A stretch of DNA of 64,000 bases, taken from NCBI GenBank assembly GCA_963556195.1, contig OY744516.1, forward strand, positions 33,878,986 to 33,942,985. Reading direction: 5' to 3'. Positions 54,979-64,000 of the stretch are shown here, in pieces. The notes beneath the pieces are model-generated. The model did not search any database, was not told the DNA's origin, and saw only the letters and a program-made list of their open reading frames with translations. The number at the start of each line of letters is the position of its first letter. The first letter of the stretch is position 1. This DNA comes from Sepiola atlantica. Lineage: Eukaryota > Mollusca > Cephalopoda > Sepiida > Sepiolidae. Position numbers and translations under genes: made by a program.

Positions 54979-55990
54979 TTCACCTGATATAATTCATCAT
55001 TTTATTCACCCATCTGAACTATCTAAAGTGCCCCCTCATTCATCAGTGAAATTAGTTTTCAAGTACTTCCTCACCCAATTTAGATGCTTCTCAATGTAAG
55101 CTGCACGGTTGTGGTGAGGATTTCTTTCCTTGCTTTACTCCTGGAAATTAAAACTCTTTCTAGAAGGTAGAACACTTACGAAAAAGTGGTTTTATTTGTG
55201 AACTTTAGTGCATAATCGATATATAAGCAGAAGTAATATAAAAACAAAACTTGCTAAAAGTTTTAGATGGTGGGTGTTTGGACCAAAGCTTTTTCAAACA
55301 ATTTTTCCTTAAAACAAAAACACAACTTTTATCAAACCATGAGAATTCTAACAAGTGTTTATATATCTTCTCTAAATGCTTATTTGTTTAATTTCATGAC
55401 GCATTAATTAAATAAAAATATCTTTCCTCGCCAAAATTTAAAATAAATCCAATTATATGGATTTATAGTTTACAAATTAAATACAGTTGGAATAAAATAA
55501 AATCTTTGAAAGATTATGTGATAGAATTTGTTATTGATACTTAATTCTTTAAGTAATTATGTGAGTGAATGTGTCAGATTTGTAAGCTTGGGGGGTTGGG
55601 ACAGACCCCATATATTTTTGCTGCCAAACAGTAATGCAAATGATTCACTGTTAAATTTTGCATTTTCACAGTCGGCTTAAAAAAACAAACTATTTTAATT
55701 ATTGGAAAAAAAATTAAGAAAAGAAATGACATTCCATCAAGTTGAGAAATCCAAAGAGGAAACTAAAGTTGATTGAAATCAAGTAGAATCACACCTGATG
55801 AAGTGTGGTTTCCCTCATTTCCTTTCAGATCAGTAATGTATTTTTTGATGGTGTCCCACTAGGAGAAAAGTAATGCTTCGTCCCAGGTAAAAATCCAATA
55901 CTTTGACTCATGATTTTCTAGGTAAGCTTTGTTTTTGCCTATTTTAGTGAGACATAATCTTTTCTTTTCTCATACACTTCTATTTGGCAT
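54979..55990. other. Unassigned stretch
   Basis: Nothing recognised. Confidence 0.4.
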
Positions 55991-55997
55991 TGGGTAA

Positions 55998-56045
55998 AGG
56001 TATCTCACAATTAGTCTAATGGATACCAACACAGACTATGGAGTC
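55998..56045 (+). mobile_element. tRNA-like SINE head fragment
   Basis: ATTAGTCTAATGGATACCAA and ACAGACTATGGAGTC match the head of the SINE at 62205-62345 (inverted). It is cut off where the family B element begins. Confidence 0.5.
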
Positions 56046-56047
56046 AC

Positions 56048-56208
56048 TATTTACTTGCTTCCCCACAAGGGCAGAGTTTTAAATAAGGTTGGATTTTAAT
56101 ATAGGGGAAATAAAACTCCCCTAAAAGGGGCACTTAGTATTTAGACAAAAAAAAATTGCCTCAGTATAGAACGATTTCTCCTTCACTGACCGAGGACAGA
56201 AAAGATGA
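56048..56208 (-). mobile_element. U2-SINE family B lacking the U2 head
   Basis: Minus strand: GTCCTCGGTCAGTGAAGGAG, AAATCGTTCTATACTGAGGC, GTGCCCCTTTTAGGGGAGTT, CCCTTGTGGGGAAGCAAGTA. 5'-truncated family B, next to a tRNA-like head fragment. Confidence 0.7.
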
Positions 56209-56510
56209 TTTTTGTTCTACTCTGAATGTAATGACTTTCAAAAGAAATAACGCATTAAGTTTTAAAAAGTAACGTTGCATTTGTTTATATATTTTATCTA
56301 ATGAGCATAAACAATAAAGTTGATTAAGAGTAATCACTTATAAAGTATTTATCTGTATTATGAACAATATCATTAGAGATGTTTAAAATCACCATGGCGA
56401 TTGTTATAATAGCTTTACATGAATCAATTATCAGGATTAATAATCAGCTGCTTGTATCATTTTATTAAAACAACATTGTAATTATATGTTCGAAATAAAA
56501 TTATTTTACC
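56209..56510. other. Unassigned stretch
   Basis: Nothing recognised. Confidence 0.4.
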
Positions 56511-56525
56511 TACTATTATGTTATG

Positions 56526-56854
56526 TTATAGTTCTTGGCCTTTTGGCTAAGATCAAAGTGTAGTATCTGTTCCGATGGATACTGCCCCCCATAGACTGGC
56601 ATTGTCTTCGGGGCTTGATTTACGCGGGTCTATGGGTCTGTCCTGTGCAGTTCTAGGAGGTCCACCCTCCCAGGCTTCGCCTCCCCTCTTTGGGGAGGAG
56701 TAAGTTTATTGCTTACTGCCTGAGGCGTCCTTACCGGGGAATGCCGACGGGGCTGCCCAGGCAATTTTTAAACCCCACTTTTGGGTCACATCTTACTTGT
56801 GGGAGTAAGATAAAAACTGGCCTTGTGCCTAACTCCTGGAGAGGAGTAAATCAA
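56526..56854 (+). mobile_element. U2-headed SINE family A, two-tail subtype, TSD
   Basis: The best U2 match: TTCTTGGCCTTTTGGCTAAG, ATCAAAGTGTAGTATCTGTT, CCGATGG. U2 snRNA reads TTCTCGGCCTTTTGGCTAAG, ATCAAGTGTAGTATCTGTTC, so the element has one extra A. A GC-rich middle and two 3' modules follow. TACTATTATGTTAT is repeated at 56511-56524 and 56855-56868. About 55 bp (the CCAGAGTGC segment) is missing before the tail. Confidence 0.9.
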
Positions 56855-57437
56855 TACTATTATGTTATACAAGTAATTTTAAGAAATAAATACTTTAATA
56901 TGTCTTTTAAACATTTATAATTGGTTATCTGAAAGCTGAAGTACATTCTTCTGTTACGTCTCTATTTGAACAATTTTCATAGTTCGATAAAGTATTTTGT
57001 GAAAGGAATTAAATCAAATTACATTTTATTGTTCTGAAGAACATGGTGGCAAGATCCACAAGAAGAACTGGCTATTCAAAATTAAATATTGATTTTCTAG
57101 GATGGAAGCTATCGATAATAAAAGTTTAAAAATAGGCCTACTTTACATTAATATATAGATACCTATACCTATTTTTAGGCATCTATTTAAAATTGAAAGC
57201 TTAAATGTTACATTATTTGATGTAATTTCATTTCTCACTGCCAATATCCTCCCTAATTAGAAAATCTAGACAGGAAACATAAGTAGAGCTATATCAACAT
57301 GGTATAACATTATTTATAGCTTTATACCGTTTCTGTTAGTAAGAAAACATCAAATGGCAATGTCCAATTCTGTTTTACAAAACTGAAGTCTCATGTGTCA
57401 AGAGAAGACTTGAGCATCATTGCTGTATATAATACTA

Positions 57438-58372
57438 CTAGAAAAAAGGTGACTCGTTGAACCACTCATTGAACTCTAGTCAGATTGTTTGAATCAGGAA
57501 GAGGTGTTTGCGAAGCCAGTTACATTTGCAAAAAATAAATGGGCCAAATCCACAATTAGTCTCTTTCTGTTTTCTATATTTCCCTCTCCCTCCTCTCCAG
57601 CTATGGGTTAAATAGTATAAACACTGTTGATATTCTATATCGTTTATAATGGACTATTCCAATCTTTTGTGTATAGTTAGTTAATAGAGAGAGAGAGAGA
57701 GAGAGAAGCAAGCAAGAATGATAGACATATAAAATAAGAGTGGGTTGGAGAGGTTCAAACCATATACAGTGAGAGAGGGTGAGATAATAGACAGAACCTT
57801 AATAAGAGATGGGTGACTTGGTGAGTAAATTGCAAATTATGGTTAACTAGCAAGAAGACCAAACGTTGTTCGGGATCTAATGAGGAACACTATGTCCTTT
57901 TTCACTATACTTCTACTTCTACATTACTTTCTTTTTTTTAGCCCCCCCCCCCCCTCTAATATAGTCGGAAGAAACTGACATTTTGGAAAACTGTGAATTA
58001 GTGTCTCATACACATGATTTAACTTTCATTAAAATTGGACATGCGTAGTTAAAGTTTTAAGGGAGTTCTGCCTCCATAGCTTCTTTAGGCAGGCACTTAG
58101 AGATTCGGGGCCACGTCTTCCCCGGTAAATTTTACGTATAAATACACTTTTACTTTTTATATTAGATTCTCTAACCTTTTGTTTCGATGAAGAACGCACA
58201 CACAGATTGACATTTATATATAGATTAGAACAATTTGAATGTTTTTTTATAAAGATAACTCAATCCCATAAAAAGGAATATTTTAACATGCATTTTATGT
58301 GATCAAAATATCTTAGAAAAAGGCTTAGGAAAACAAACGTTGATTAACCCATTTTTGGTATAATAATACATA
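57438..58372 (-). mobile_element. Helitron family N2, containing a nested Helitron
   Basis: Minus-strand 3' end CTAG at 57438-57441 after A. The last bases, GAACCACTCATTGAACTC inverted, match 39020-39058. The family body runs to 57846, is interrupted by 57847-58224, and resumes TTAGAACAATTTGAATG to about 58372. Contains a (GA)n at 57688-57705. Confidence 0.6.
57847..58224 (-). mobile_element. Helitron nested precisely in Helitron N2
   Basis: Minus strand: starts TCTATATATAAATGTCAATC (58224), ends with hairpin CCGAAC-AAC-GTTTGG, TCTTCTTG and CTAG (57847-57850). Flanks are A on the left and T on the right. Joining them gives GGTTAATTAGAAC, which related copies at 3650 and 38560 have uninterrupted. 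There is no target duplication, as expected for a Helitron. Confidence 0.75.
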
Positions 58373-59313
58373 GTAACACTATACTATGCATAGAACATAA
58401 TAACTTCTAAAAGATAAGCCAGGAGGTTAGTAAATTGTCTCCGCTGAGAAGATCTTCTTTCGACTAAAATTCAACAGAAAAGTAACGTTAGAATTTAAGC
58501 AAAATTGAACATTACAACAACATTATATATTTGATGAAATTATTACAGTATTCAATTAAAACTTCACAAAATAAACAAATTTCTATAAACAATCTACTAA
58601 TTATTAGCTCGTTTTAAATGATTTGTCCAACATTTAATCACAAAGAATTTATTTTTATTTTATACTTATACAGTTAACAAATACTAGATTACGGTAATTA
58701 TAGTCCCTTAACTTCATGAATACAAAATTCATACAGCAACTACATGCTACATATAGTCGCTGACAATTTTATATAATTCGCAACGGTTTGATTGCTTTCG
58801 AGAATGAGTTTGTTGTTTTTTCTTTCAATTTTTCTTTAGGGATAATATTTTTTGGAGGGGAGGGGTATTATTTAGTTCATTTCTTTATTTTTTTAAATTT
58901 TTTTTTCATTTTTGTAAATAATATTTTTGATATTCTACATTATTTTTCATGAACTGCCTATGTCTATATAATAAAACAGAAATAAACAGTTTTCTTGTGT
59001 GAAATTGAATAAATAAAATTCGATAAATTATTCGGTGGTGAAACATGGACATTTCTTCTTATTCATAAACCTTCTAATTTCTTATCCCATGCAAAAATCT
59101 GTGTGGCTTAACGCCATTGCATGGCTTAAAAATCAACCAGATCTGAATGAAATGTTCATCAAACAGAAATAAGCGTAGCATACAGGTGTAAGCCCTGATC
59201 AAATGGATGATGTGCAGGGCTATGAATTCCTGCAGTGCCCATCAATCCAAGGTTCCGTTATCTCAATCTTAGAAAGAAAAGTTTTTTAAAAGTATCATTT
59301 AGTAACATGTACC
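58373..59313. other. Unassigned stretch
   Basis: Nothing recognised. Confidence 0.4.
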
Positions 59314-59592
59314 TATTTACTTGTCTCTCCATGAGGGCAGAGTTAAACACAAGGTCGATTTTTAATGTGGAGAAAAACCAGGTCCTAAAAAGGGATACTC
59401 TGGATTGGGACAAAAAAAAAATTGCTTCTGACCGAGGACAGAAAAGATTAAATTTAGTATCAGAACAGATACTATACTTCGCATTATTTATTTGTAGAAA
59501 ATATTTTAAAAATTAGATTTAAAACAAATTAGGCACAAGGCCATCAAAAATGTGGGAAAAATGGGTGCCATTGGTCATCCTTGGTCTATAGT
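59314..59592 (-). mobile_element. Composite unit C plus U2-headed SINE family B
   Basis: Minus strand: ACCAAGGATGACCAATGGCA...TTGATGGCCTTGTGCCTAAT, an AT-rich linker ending CAAATAAATAATGCG, then AAGTATAGTATCTGTTCTGA, a shortened family B middle, TCCCAATCCAGAGTATCCC, and TGTGTTTAACTCTGCCCTCA. Same order as 14555-14782. Confidence 0.65.
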
Positions 59593-60330
59593 GTCTATCT
59601 TACTCTTCACTAGAATCATCTCATAGCTGAAAGGCCAAGGAATGTTATTTAGTTTCATTGAATGTCATTTTTAATGGGGGGGGTGGGGGCAGGTCTGTTT
59701 GTGATAAAAGGAAGGCCGGGTTACTGGTTGAGTGTATACGATGTTAAAAATCTCAGAACAAGCAAGGAAGCCAGCACATCACTTAGGACTTTCCGTGGAG
59801 CATCTTTAAGATCTATTTTTAAAAAATCAAATTCATAGACAAATTGGCAAAAGATTGATTGTGACCGTTACTCAATTTTATATTTTGTTTAATACTCCGG
59901 TTATATTGGATATAAATAAGAACATTCACAGAAATATGAATGACAGTGTATCAATTGTTATCTTTGCTTAATTTTGACATTGGTTTAATATTCAGGATGT
60001 ATTATCATAAATATAAAAATGCTGAGTAATATGAAGTTCTTGATATATAAGTAAAATGCAAGGATAAAACTATTAAAAAATTTTTTAATCGTGCTCGGAC
60101 AATTAAAATATTATTGGTAATAATATTAGCACAACCTACACCAACACCACTAGCAACAATAACATTCACGATAAAACTAAAAATATACCTTAATCATGTA
60201 AAGACTCATTTGAAAATGAATAAACAAAAAACAGCTTTTAGACCCATTTGATTTATAAAGGTTTATAAATTAATAGTAGACAAAGCAGAGCATTGATCAA
60301 GTATGATATTTATTTCAATTTATCTTTAAA
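59593..60330. other. Unassigned stretch
   Basis: Short G run near 59677. No gene. Confidence 0.4.
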
Positions 60331-60506
60331 CTAGCAAGGTTACCCAAAGGCAAAAGACTTATATCTCTTTACCCCTCTCTATCCGTGTCTCTATCTTTTT
60401 CTTTTTCTTTCTCCCTTGTTTCCCCCACCCTCTCTTTCTCCTCTGCCCATTCCTCTCTCGGGACATACACACGCACATACACATAGACAACTCTCCCTTA
60501 TATAGA
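60331..60506 (-). mobile_element. Short Helitron-like element
   Basis: Minus strand: TCTATATAAGGGAGAGTTGT start (60506) and ACCTTGCTAG end (60331-60334), with A on the left flank and T on the right. 176 bp with a CT-rich centre. The end hairpin is weak. Confidence 0.5.
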
Positions 60507-60830
60507 TTCCTCAAGGAATGAGTTGGCATAAGGGAATTAACTACTTGATAAAAATATCAGAGTTACTTGCCTTTAGTTAGTACATGATATGGCTGGAAAA
60601 TCGACCCTCCCTGACAAAATCTGCGCAAATTTACAGTAAAAGAATGAATCATTTTTTCTAAATTTTAGATATTATTCATTCCAGGCAACGCTTATCAAGA
60701 ATATGCTAACTTTGTGATTTTCTTTTTCACTCCAGATCTAAAATAGAAGACTTATATCCAATCTGTTGTTAAGGTTGCTGGAAAAATGGTTGGATGACGT
60801 TGCTAGTCTTTCTCTACTTTCTCGTTATTC
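60507..60830. other. Unassigned stretch
   Basis: Nothing recognised. Confidence 0.4.
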
Positions 60831-60922
60831 GGTGCTGATATTGAACATGTACCAGTTTCCGTGAACTTTGTGTTGGCAGTGTTCGGGCATCTTACATAAA
60901 CACCCGAGAGATGCTGAGGCGA
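60831..60922 (+). pseudogene. Inverted ~90-bp copy of part of the transposase-like frame
   Basis: Plus-strand reading gives LNMYQFP, SGILHKHPRDAEA, matching NMYQFLGSS, SGMLHKDPRDAEV of the minus-strand frame at 61388-61478. The two copies are about 470 bp apart in opposite orientation. Confidence 0.5.
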
Positions 60923-61118
60923 ATGTTGACAGACAATAGCTTTGATACGTTGCTGAGTTGTATTTTTCAGTTTTATTTTCAAGAAAGAAAGTAAATAACC
61001 AATAAACGAAAAAAACATAGCGAAATAATTGTTAATAAATAATTTTTTTTCACAAAACAATGCTAAACAGCTGTTAAGAAATACGTTTTTATTATTTTTT
61101 TTGTATTCAGTCAACTGG

Positions 61119-61517
61119 TTAAAAGGTATTTTTTTTTGTGTTTCTTAAAACTGAAAAAGAATTTCTTTGTGTGGGCTTTTTTGAATCGGTCGGGTTAGAG
61201 TCAGATTTAAACAGAGAATCGTCTATTTCAATCGTATGTCCTGGGCCTCTGAACTGACGAGGATTTCGTAACAAATGATCTTCGCAGACCTCCCTCAAAA
61301 AATCTTTCCAATAAGTCTGCGTGCTCGGTGATCCAACGCCGCATTCCTTCCATGTCGTCTGCCATCTGACAGCTGATTGGCTAATCACCTCGGCATCTCT
61401 CGGGTCTTTATGTAACATGCCCGAACGCTGCTGATGCGAACTTCCCAGAAACTGGTACATATTCGATATCAGTATCGTTATTTCTGTAGAATCTTTGGTC
61501 CCTGTCTCCTTATACAT
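61119..61517 (-). pseudogene. Merlin/IS1595-like transposase fragment
   Basis: A 132-codon minus frame with YWKDFLREVCEDHLLRNP, RGPGHTIEIDDSLFKSDSN. In ISXO2/Merlin transposases a GGPGxxVEIDESxF segment carries the first catalytic Asp and is preceded by WxxxLREVC. The catalytic IDDSLF (IDESLF expected) is visible, but the RK...GR continuation and the rest of the DDE domain are absent. Fragment of a DNA transposon; assignment from motif memory. Confidence 0.5.
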
Positions 61518-61785
61518 TCACAGCAAGAACTCATCTTATTACCACAACTACAAATAACTTTCCTTTTTTCTGTCGTCTGCTTAGCACCAAACGAAATTTC
61601 CATGAACAGAGTTTCTTTCCAAGAACTTCTCATCTTTGGAACACATTACATCGGGATTGCTTTCCTGTAAACTGAAAATGGTCGTCTTCAAATCGAAGGT
61701 GAATAAATACTTGTCATAAACTGTCCCCATAGGTGTTCAAATTTTGTTCATTCCATTGAGCATTTTCAATCCTCTTATAATATTT
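61518..61785. other. Unassigned stretch
   Basis: Nothing recognised. Confidence 0.4.
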
Positions 61786-61796
61786 ATTATTCAACT

Positions 61797-61962
61797 TAAG
61801 GGGTCAGTGTATTTCTAATCGCCTGAGGAACACCTACCAAAAAATGCCAACGGGGCTGCTCAGGCATTTTTTGTAGACCAGAGTGCGCTCCCTCTAGTGC
61901 GTTGGCTTTTCGAATTCCCCTCCTGACCTTGTGTCTAACCTTCTGGTGAGGAGGTAAATAAA
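61797..61962 (+). mobile_element. U2-SINE family A, 5'-truncated, perfect 11-bp TSD
   Basis: CGCCTGAGGAACACCTACC, AAAATGCCAACGGGGCTGC, ACCAGAGTGCGCTCCCTCT, GACCTTGTGTCTAACCTTCT, GAGGAGGTAAATAAA. It has a single terminal module of family B type. ATTATTCAACT is duplicated exactly at 61786-61796 and 61963-61973. Confidence 0.9.
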
Positions 61963-62091
61963 ATTATTCAACTGACAATCAATCTTGTTAACTCTTGTCC
62001 TCGAGTGGCTGTTCACCTTAATAAGTGGTGACTCATTAGTAAAAAAAAAAAAAAATTATCTTGACATCAAGTTTATGTTTGTCTATTTTAT

Positions 62092-62142
62092 GGCAAATCA
62101 AACCTTTTTGGGTTATTTAATGACGGAATACAATACCTATTT
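62092..62142 (-). repeat. AACCC/GGGTT hairpin repeat, inverted copy
   Basis: TATGGCAAATCAAACCTTTT and TGGGTTATTTAATGACGGAA match the reverse of the unit at 46216-46437. Confidence 0.6.
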
Positions 62143-62204
62143 TGAACGATTCATTGATCACAAGTCACTATTTTATCCATAGATAGATTAGGGCGCCGTG
62201 GAGG

Positions 62205-62345
62205 GGGGGGGCTATGGATTCATACTTTTTCCAACATTATTAGTGCATAAATGACCACAGTATATCCTATGGGATTTGAACTCTGCATAACCGATTCCAT
62301 AGACCGTGACGGTATCCATTAGGCCAATCACACACCTCCTTGTTA
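62205..62345 (-). mobile_element. tRNA-headed SINE
   Basis: Minus strand: box A TGGCCTAATGG, box B AGTTCAAATCCC, 42 bp apart. Related head at 55998-56045. The 3' end is not recognised. Confidence 0.6.
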
Positions 62346-62730
62346 TCAAGTGCAAACAACTAAAATATTAATGATATTGATATTATCACTACCCCCCCCT
62401 CCCCCCTCCCCCCCCCCCCCAAAAAAAAAAAAGAGAAGAGAAGAGAAATTCGTTTGATTTACTTAAGAAAAAGAAGAGGGAGTTTAGCATGAGGAAGCTC
62501 CACCAATTCAGAGTGATTTACAATAAAACGCTCTCATGGGACAAACTCTATACTCAAATTTTCATTTATTACAACCTTAATAAATGACCCTTAGACATGG
62601 ATTTCTCTCTTTCACTCTATAAAAGCCAAACATAATCACCAATTTCCCAAGGGCCTTTTTTTTTTGTTTGGCAGCAATTTATTCTTGGTCATTATGTAAG
62701 TGATTATTATGGCAGAACATTTAAGAGCGC

Positions 62731-62771
<41 letters not shown>

Positions 62772-62884
62772 ATTCACCAATTGCCATAATTGTGACTAGA
62801 AATATTTTCCATCATTTTTCTACACAGATTATTTTAACGTTTTGATTCCATGAGATTATACAGGTTTTACTTTTTATGAAGTTC
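62346..62884. other. Unassigned stretch with homopolymer runs
   Basis: C/A runs at 62392-62432 and a T run at 62739-62768. No gene. Confidence 0.4.
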
Positions 62885-63260
62885 AAAGTCATCATCATAT
62901 TTGGTCTATCATCTGTCTTACATGTTTGCATGTGTTAAACGGCTTTCAGAAATTGACTTCAAAACAAACCTATCTCTGGTCTTTATTTATCTCTCTTTCT
63001 CTCAATCCATTCTTTATCACTTCCTCTCATGTTTTCCTTGATCTACCCCTGTGAACGGACCCTGCTACCTCAACTGTTCTACATCTACTAACCCAAGAAC
63101 TCTCATTCATTCTTGCAATGTGGCCATACCAACGAAGTCTTCTGTCTTGTACACATCTCTCTATACTGCCCAGATTTAATCTTCCTCTGAGGTCATCAAA
63201 ACTCAGCCTGTCTTTAAGACTCACGTTACACATTCATCGTATCATTCTAATATCATTTCT
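62885..63260 (-). mobile_element. LINE 3' end (RT C-terminus plus tail)
   Basis: Minus strand: MCNVSLKDRLSFDDLRGRLN, RRLRWYGHIARMNESSWVSR, GRSRKT, then frame breaks and a 3' tail with CATGCAAACATGTAAGAC and GATGATGACT. The longest of three copies of this LINE end (7485, 46432). RRLRWYGHxxR is typical of LINE polymerase C-termini. Confidence 0.65.
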
Positions 63261-63544
63261 CAGTCATTAATTTCAATTTATGAGAATAAAGAATTTTAAA
63301 AAGATTACTATTTGTCAGCTAGCCGCTGTTGAAAAAGGTGCCGATGCAGTGTGGTGCTTATTGTGCTATTGCCAACCACATTCATATTGAGATAAGCAGA
63401 GAAGGACTGTTGTTATTTCGGAGATTTTCTTCTCCCAGATTAGTTTTCTTACTGAAGCTTAGGAGTCTAGTTTGTTCTACTATTTTATCCATAAAAGAGG
63501 AAAGGTGGGTTTCTTAAGAGCCACTCTCGCTTCCAAACTTAGGA

Positions 63545-63567
63545 AACCTGGTATTCCCAAATAGTCA
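63545..63567 (-). repeat. 5S rRNA-derived fragment
   Basis: ACCTGGTATTCCCAAATAGT matches the 5S-like part of 43190-43431, including the AAATRG variant. Confidence 0.5.
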
Positions 63568-63570
63568 TTT

Positions 63571-64000
63571 TTTTTTAAATGATCAAATAATTGTTTATGT
63601 TTAATTGATTCCTTTTGTTGCATATCATCTCGAGGAGTGGGGTGGGGCTACGGATAGTTTCCGCCTTTCATGGGCCAGGGGTGGGTGAAGTTATTCTCTT
63701 AATCCTTTCTTTGGGTAGACTGGCATACTAGTGAAGAAAAAGACGGTAGCAAGTTTAACTTAAAATATATTTGGTGCTACTATAGGAGGAACCTATATTG
63801 CCCCAAATGTTTCTGATTGTGATTTATGGAACAAACCAGAAATAGCCGAAGCAATTTACAATTTGAAAGTCACAACAAAGTAGGTGAAAAGATAGACAAC
63901 ACCAAGGCATACAGATAAAAAAGAATTAGGTTAGAGTTGGGTTAGATTAGGAATTAAAAAAACAACTTTTACTCCCCCCCCCCCCAAAAAAAAAGGTTGA
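63571..64000. other. Unassigned stretch
   Basis: C run near 63976. No gene. Confidence 0.4.

Noticed and set aside
56526..56854. Functional U2 snRNA gene
   Set aside because: Only the first ~40 nt match U2. The Sm site and the stem III/IV region are absent, and TSDs mark a retroposed element.

Overview
The window is eukaryotic, AT-rich and almost entirely repetitive. I find no convincing host protein-coding gene, rRNA gene or functional tRNA gene. Long (TA)n tracts, tRNA-headed SINEs, and LINE ends carrying the AACGTCYGTTTTACATGCT-type tail followed by GATGAT repeats suggest a mollusc, most likely a coleoid cephalopod (octopus, squid or cuttlefish). That assignment rests on remembered repeat style and is an inference.

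Layout: 1-3.4 kb holds two head-to-tail, 5'-truncated copies of a retrotransposon with a restriction-like endonuclease, seated in (TAA)n (R4/Dong type). 3.8-4.4 kb is an LTR-like repeat split by a SINE. 6-11 kb holds hammerhead-bearing short elements in (TA)n, Helitron ends and SINEs. 11.5-13.1 kb has a LINE fragment split by a MITE, then a hAT-type MITE. 15.4-19.1 kb is a 3.7 kb element with inverted repeats of about 650 bp that encloses a dead LINE. 20-28 kb holds foldbacks, local duplications and minisatellites. 28-47 kb is a dense mixture of SINEs, Helitrons and LINE fragments. 47-52 kb is mostly unassigned AT-rich DNA and a (TA)n block. 52-64 kb holds palindromic elements, nested Helitrons, more SINEs, a Merlin-like transposase fragment and LINE ends.

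Two short-element systems stand out. (1) At least 17 copies belong to two SINE-like families whose 5' end matches the first ~40 nt of U2 snRNA (GGCCTTTTGG...GTGTAGTATCTGTTC). Family A has a GC-rich middle and family B a different one, but both end in the same module (CCAGAGTGC...CTTGTGTCTAACT...GTAAATA). Several copies have 10-18 bp target-site duplications, one has a 5' inversion, and one tRNA-headed SINE carries the same tail. (2) A second group of short elements sits in (TA)n and carries type I hammerhead ribozyme folds (CTGATGA, stem II, GAAAC, self-complementary stem III, cleavage site, stem I). In five of them the ribozyme lies just 3' of tRNA-like promoter boxes. This resembles SINE-like and Penelope/retrozyme hammerhead elements known in other animals.

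These elements do not form a pathway. They record successive waves of insertion: SINE into LTR-like repeat, SINE into hairpin repeat, MITE into LINE, Helitron into Helitron. Several pre-insertion sites can be read inside the window. All coordinates were set by eye and ends may be off by a few bases.
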